Assembly (NCBI GenBank): GCA_025061935.1
Contig: JANWZY010000150.1
Coordinates: forward strand, 1-7,379
DNA: 7,379 nt
From: Verrucomicrobiia bacterium
GTDB taxonomy: Bacteria; Verrucomicrobiota; Verrucomicrobiia; Limisphaerales; DTLC01
Direction: 5' to 3'
Shown here: positions 6,224-7,379 of the stretch, piece by piece
How the letters are laid out: the number at the start of each line of letters is the position of its first letter
Position numbering within the stretch: the first letter of the stretch is position 1
Made by a program: the position numbers and the translations under genes
Notes under the pieces: model-generated
What the model was told of the DNA's origin: nothing
Database searches by the model: none
What the model saw: the letters and a program-made list of their open reading frames with translations, nothing else

Positions 6224-6265
6224 CGTAGCGCTCGGGTACATTGCCACCGGGGCAAACCTGCTACG
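6224..6265 (-). other. Strong nested hairpin upstream of the sigma gene
   Basis: CGTAGC pairs with GCTACG (6 bp, 6224-6229 with 6260-6265), GGT with ACC (3 bp, 6235-6237 with 6256-6258), and TTGCC with GGCAA (5 bp, 6241-6245 with 6251-6255) around a 5-nt loop: 14 nested Watson-Crick pairs in 42 nt, with an unpaired internal segment on one side. It would fold on either strand; on the minus strand it would lie in the sigma-gene leader. Confidence 0.5.
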
Positions 6266-6341
6266 CAACTGGTTTAATAATCTACCGTCGAGCCGGAACT
6301 TGAGCTGTTAACTAAGCACAGCCCGTGGTCAATCCGTGCGA

Positions 6342-6382
6342 CGCCCCCACTGACGTTGGGCAAAATTGGTGCATTTGGGGCG
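6342..6382. other. Stem-loop in the intergenic region
   Basis: CGCCCC (6342-6347) pairs with GGGGCG (6377-6382), and the adjoining CAC with GTG after a CATTT bulge. The 18-nt loop is large. Strand and role unknown. Confidence 0.25.
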
Positions 6383-6435
6383 CCACCCTAAAGCATCCCA
6401 ACCCGTGGCATTTATACCCAATCCGGTTCCCTTAC

Positions 6436-6453
6436 CGGGACTAAAAAGTCCGG
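6436..6453. other. Small stem-loop in the intergenic region
   Basis: GGACT (6438-6442) and AGTCC (6447-6451) form a perfect 5-bp stem with loop AAAA; two further C-G pairs are possible past a bulged G. No T-run follows. Confidence 0.25.
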
Positions 6454-6608
6454 GATCAGACCAGCGTTCCCACCCAAGTTTCTCGGGCCAAAGCTCGGCT
6501 CGTGAAAAACCTAGAGACCATAAGTCCTTGCGCGGCGGCTTTGACGCCAGGTCAGAAGCGCAAATCGCGTCCGCGGAAAACGGTTCGCGCGCACCGCGCA
6601 ATGTCCTG

Positions 6609-6624
6609 TGTTGCTCGCGCAACA
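6609..6624. other. Perfect 6-bp stem-loop
   Basis: TGTTGC (6609-6614) pairs perfectly with GCAACA (6619-6624) around the tetraloop TCGC. It lies about 60 bp before the plus-strand promoter candidates and lacks a U-tract on the plus strand. Could be an operator-like inverted repeat or part of an RNA. Confidence 0.3.
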
Positions 6625-6680
6625 GTGATTTAGCACTGCCAGTTGGGAAAACCCGAACCACAGGCTAGCCGATTGGTGTG

Positions 6681-6709
6681 TTACGATTTGTTGCAAAACT
6701 GTGTATAAG
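6681..6709 (+). promoter_or_regulatory. Second, weaker promoter candidate for the gene at 6823
   Basis: TTACGA (6681-6686), a 17-bp spacer and TATAAG (6704-6709). The -10 is good (5 of 6), the -35 poor (3 of 6). It would act together with or instead of the stronger candidate 50 bp downstream. Confidence 0.3.
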
Positions 6710-6730
6710 CCTCTGCGCGCGGTTTTCGGC

Positions 6731-6759
6731 TTGACATTTCAGGGGGCAATGCTTGTAAA
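6731..6759 (+). promoter_or_regulatory. Sigma-70-type promoter of the secreted-protein gene at 6823
   Basis: A perfect TTGACA (6731-6736), a 17-bp spacer and TGTAAA (6754-6759, 4 of 6 to TATAAT). Transcription would begin near 6766, leaving a leader of about 57 nt. This leader contains a small hairpin, TTCCCG (6783-6788) with CGGGAA (6799-6804). Confidence 0.6.
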
Positions 6760-6822
6760 CATGGGCAGCTTTAGACCGAGCCTTCCCGAGGGGTTTTGCG
6801 GGAAAAACCACTAAGAAAACGC

Positions 6823-7379
6823 ATGCGAATCTTCCGCCGAACTGTAGGTGTTGCGGTTGTTGCCGTGTGTGTTGTTTGGGTTGCGTCCTCGCCCTGCCCG
6901 AGCGCCGCACAAACGCAGGCTGAAAAACCCGCCGACGTGGCTTTAGTGTCCCTGGAGCGTTTACAGCCCGTGCATGTCGAGGCGGTGCCTGAGTCCGGCA
7001 CGTTTTGGCTGCTGCAGAAGCGCGAGCCGCCGTGGCCGTGTCTGCCGCCGATAGCGCGCGAGTTCGAGCTGCCGGTGTACATGCTGGACAAGCGCGGCAC
7101 GTTCGTGGTTGACGACCGGTCGGTTGACTACGCTGCGTTGGCTGAGCTTGAGACTGCGCTGCGCGCGGCCGAGCGCGAGCTTGGGCTGAGGAGCCAAACC
7201 GCTGACGGCCCGCCGACGCCAGGCGATGCCGGCCAGCTCGAGCCAGCCGGCTCAGGCGCAGGCGGCTCGCCCATGTGGCTTTACGGCGGGTTGTGTCTGT
7301 TGCCGCCGGTGGTCATCAGCTCGGACTCGGTGTCGTTGACTGTCACCAATGCCGAGCCGGGCGCAGCTTACGATTTGTT
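6823..7379 (+). CDS. Sec-exported protein of unknown function (3' truncated by window)
   Basis: The frame opens at ATG 6823 and stays open for 185 codons to the window end, so the C-terminus is missing. The N-terminus is a clear Sec signal peptide: MRIFRR, a Val/Ala-rich core (VGVAVVAVCVVWVA), then SSPCPSAAQ with likely cleavage after SAA near residue 30. The mature part begins with a charged/Pro-rich stretch, then FWLLQKREPPWPCLPP, LPVYMLDKRGTFVVDD (about 86-101), a short Glu/Ala/Arg helix (about 106-126), a Gly/Pro-rich linker (about 128-150), and SDSVSLTVTNAEPGAAYDL at the edge. The last segment looks like the start of a beta-sandwich domain seen in verrucomicrobial secreted proteins; that is inference. 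I do not recognise the family. A good promoter lies 57 bp upstream; no clear Shine-Dalgarno is present. Codon use is GC-rich like its neighbours. Confidence 0.8.
   Translation, partial: MRIFRRTVGVAVVAVCVVWVASSPCPSAAQTQAEKPADVALVSLERLQPVHVEAVPESGTFWLLQKREPPWPCLPPIAREFELPVYMLDKRGTFVVDDRSVDYAALAELETALRAAERELGLRSQTADGPPTPGDAGQLEPAGSGAGGSPMWLYGGLCLLPPVVISSDSVSLTVTNAEPGAAYDL

Larger units (their letters stand above)
6028..6822. other. Gene-poor region between divergent genes, rich in stem-loops
   Basis: I find no convincing gene in these 795 bp. The open frames present (minus 6329-6661, plus 6366-6668) overlap each other and give low-complexity, Trp- or Arg-rich translations unlike any family I know. 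What the region holds is: the leader of the sigma gene on the minus strand with folded structure at about 6140-6265; further stem-loops at 6342-6382, 6436-6453, 6543-6571 and 6609-6624; and two plus-strand promoter candidates (6681-6709, 6731-6759) for the gene at 6823. An undescribed small RNA is possible, but I recognise none. Confidence 0.6.

Noticed and set aside
6028..6255. N-terminal extension of the sigma-factor frame to the ATG at 6255
   Set aside because: The 76 extra residues are rich in Cys, Trp and Arg and unlike any sigma N-terminus, and the strong hairpin partly overlaps them. It looks like a frame open by chance.
6436..6600. Possible RNase P RNA: AAAGTCCGGG and GCGCACCG resemble conserved stretches
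   Set aside because: The first match lacks the GAGG before it, the second is not preceded by GGTAAGA, and no 3' ACAGAA...CCGGCTTA partner is present. Spacing and pairing do not fit.
6329..6668. Open frames on both strands (110 aa minus, 100 aa plus)
   Set aside because: They overlap each other, are compositionally odd, have no ribosome site, and match no family I know.
1..7379. tRNA genes, CRISPR repeats, insertion sequences, prophage or toxin-antitoxin genes
   Set aside because: Scanned for TpsiC-like motifs, spaced direct repeats, terminal inverted repeats and transposase motifs by eye; none found.

Overview
The window looks like a chromosomal segment of a Gram-negative, moderately GC-rich bacterium, most likely in Verrucomicrobiota. 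The lineage is an inference. It rests on the sigma factor (a short SigA-like protein with the run WWIKQSIKRALANQS and a basic N-terminus), on a secreted beta-helix protein and a second Sec-exported protein of a kind common in that phylum, and on a glucan glucosyltransferase (OpgH) outside an obvious proteobacterial setting. No tRNA, rRNA, CRISPR array or insertion sequence is visible.

Layout, left to right. 1-456 (+) is the C-terminal end of opgH, closed by a good intrinsic terminator (458-487). 511-2610 (+) is a secreted right-handed beta-helix protein with an uncertain start. It converges on a five-gene block on the minus strand, which in transcription order is: SigA-like sigma factor (6027-4954), apt (4929-4393), clpS (4279-3974), a DUF2017-like protein (3972-3442) and aat (3318-2665). 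Upstream of the sigma gene lies about 800 bp without a recognisable gene (6028-6822), rich in stem-loops. From 6823 (+) a new Sec-exported protein begins and runs off the window, preceded by a good sigma-70-type promoter.

How the genes fit together. Sigma factor and apt are 24 bp apart and probably cotranscribed. clpS has its own well-spaced promoter candidate ending 7 nt before its ATG, which predicts a leaderless mRNA. clpS, the DUF2017 gene (1 nt gap) and aat form a compact protein-quality-control unit. Aat adds Leu/Phe to N-termini that begin with Lys or Arg, and ClpS delivers proteins with such N-termini to the Clp protease. The DUF2017-like protein encoded between them is therefore a candidate third member of the N-degron pathway. 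Its ClpS partner carries the WNDPVN form of the binding loop that I associate with actinobacterial ClpS, where a DUF2017 neighbour is also usual.

The most useful leads are the clpS-DUF2017-aat linkage, the leaderless clpS promoter, the folded RNA region upstream of the sigma gene (about 6140-6265), and the two stem-loops plus tiny ORF between DUF2017 and aat.
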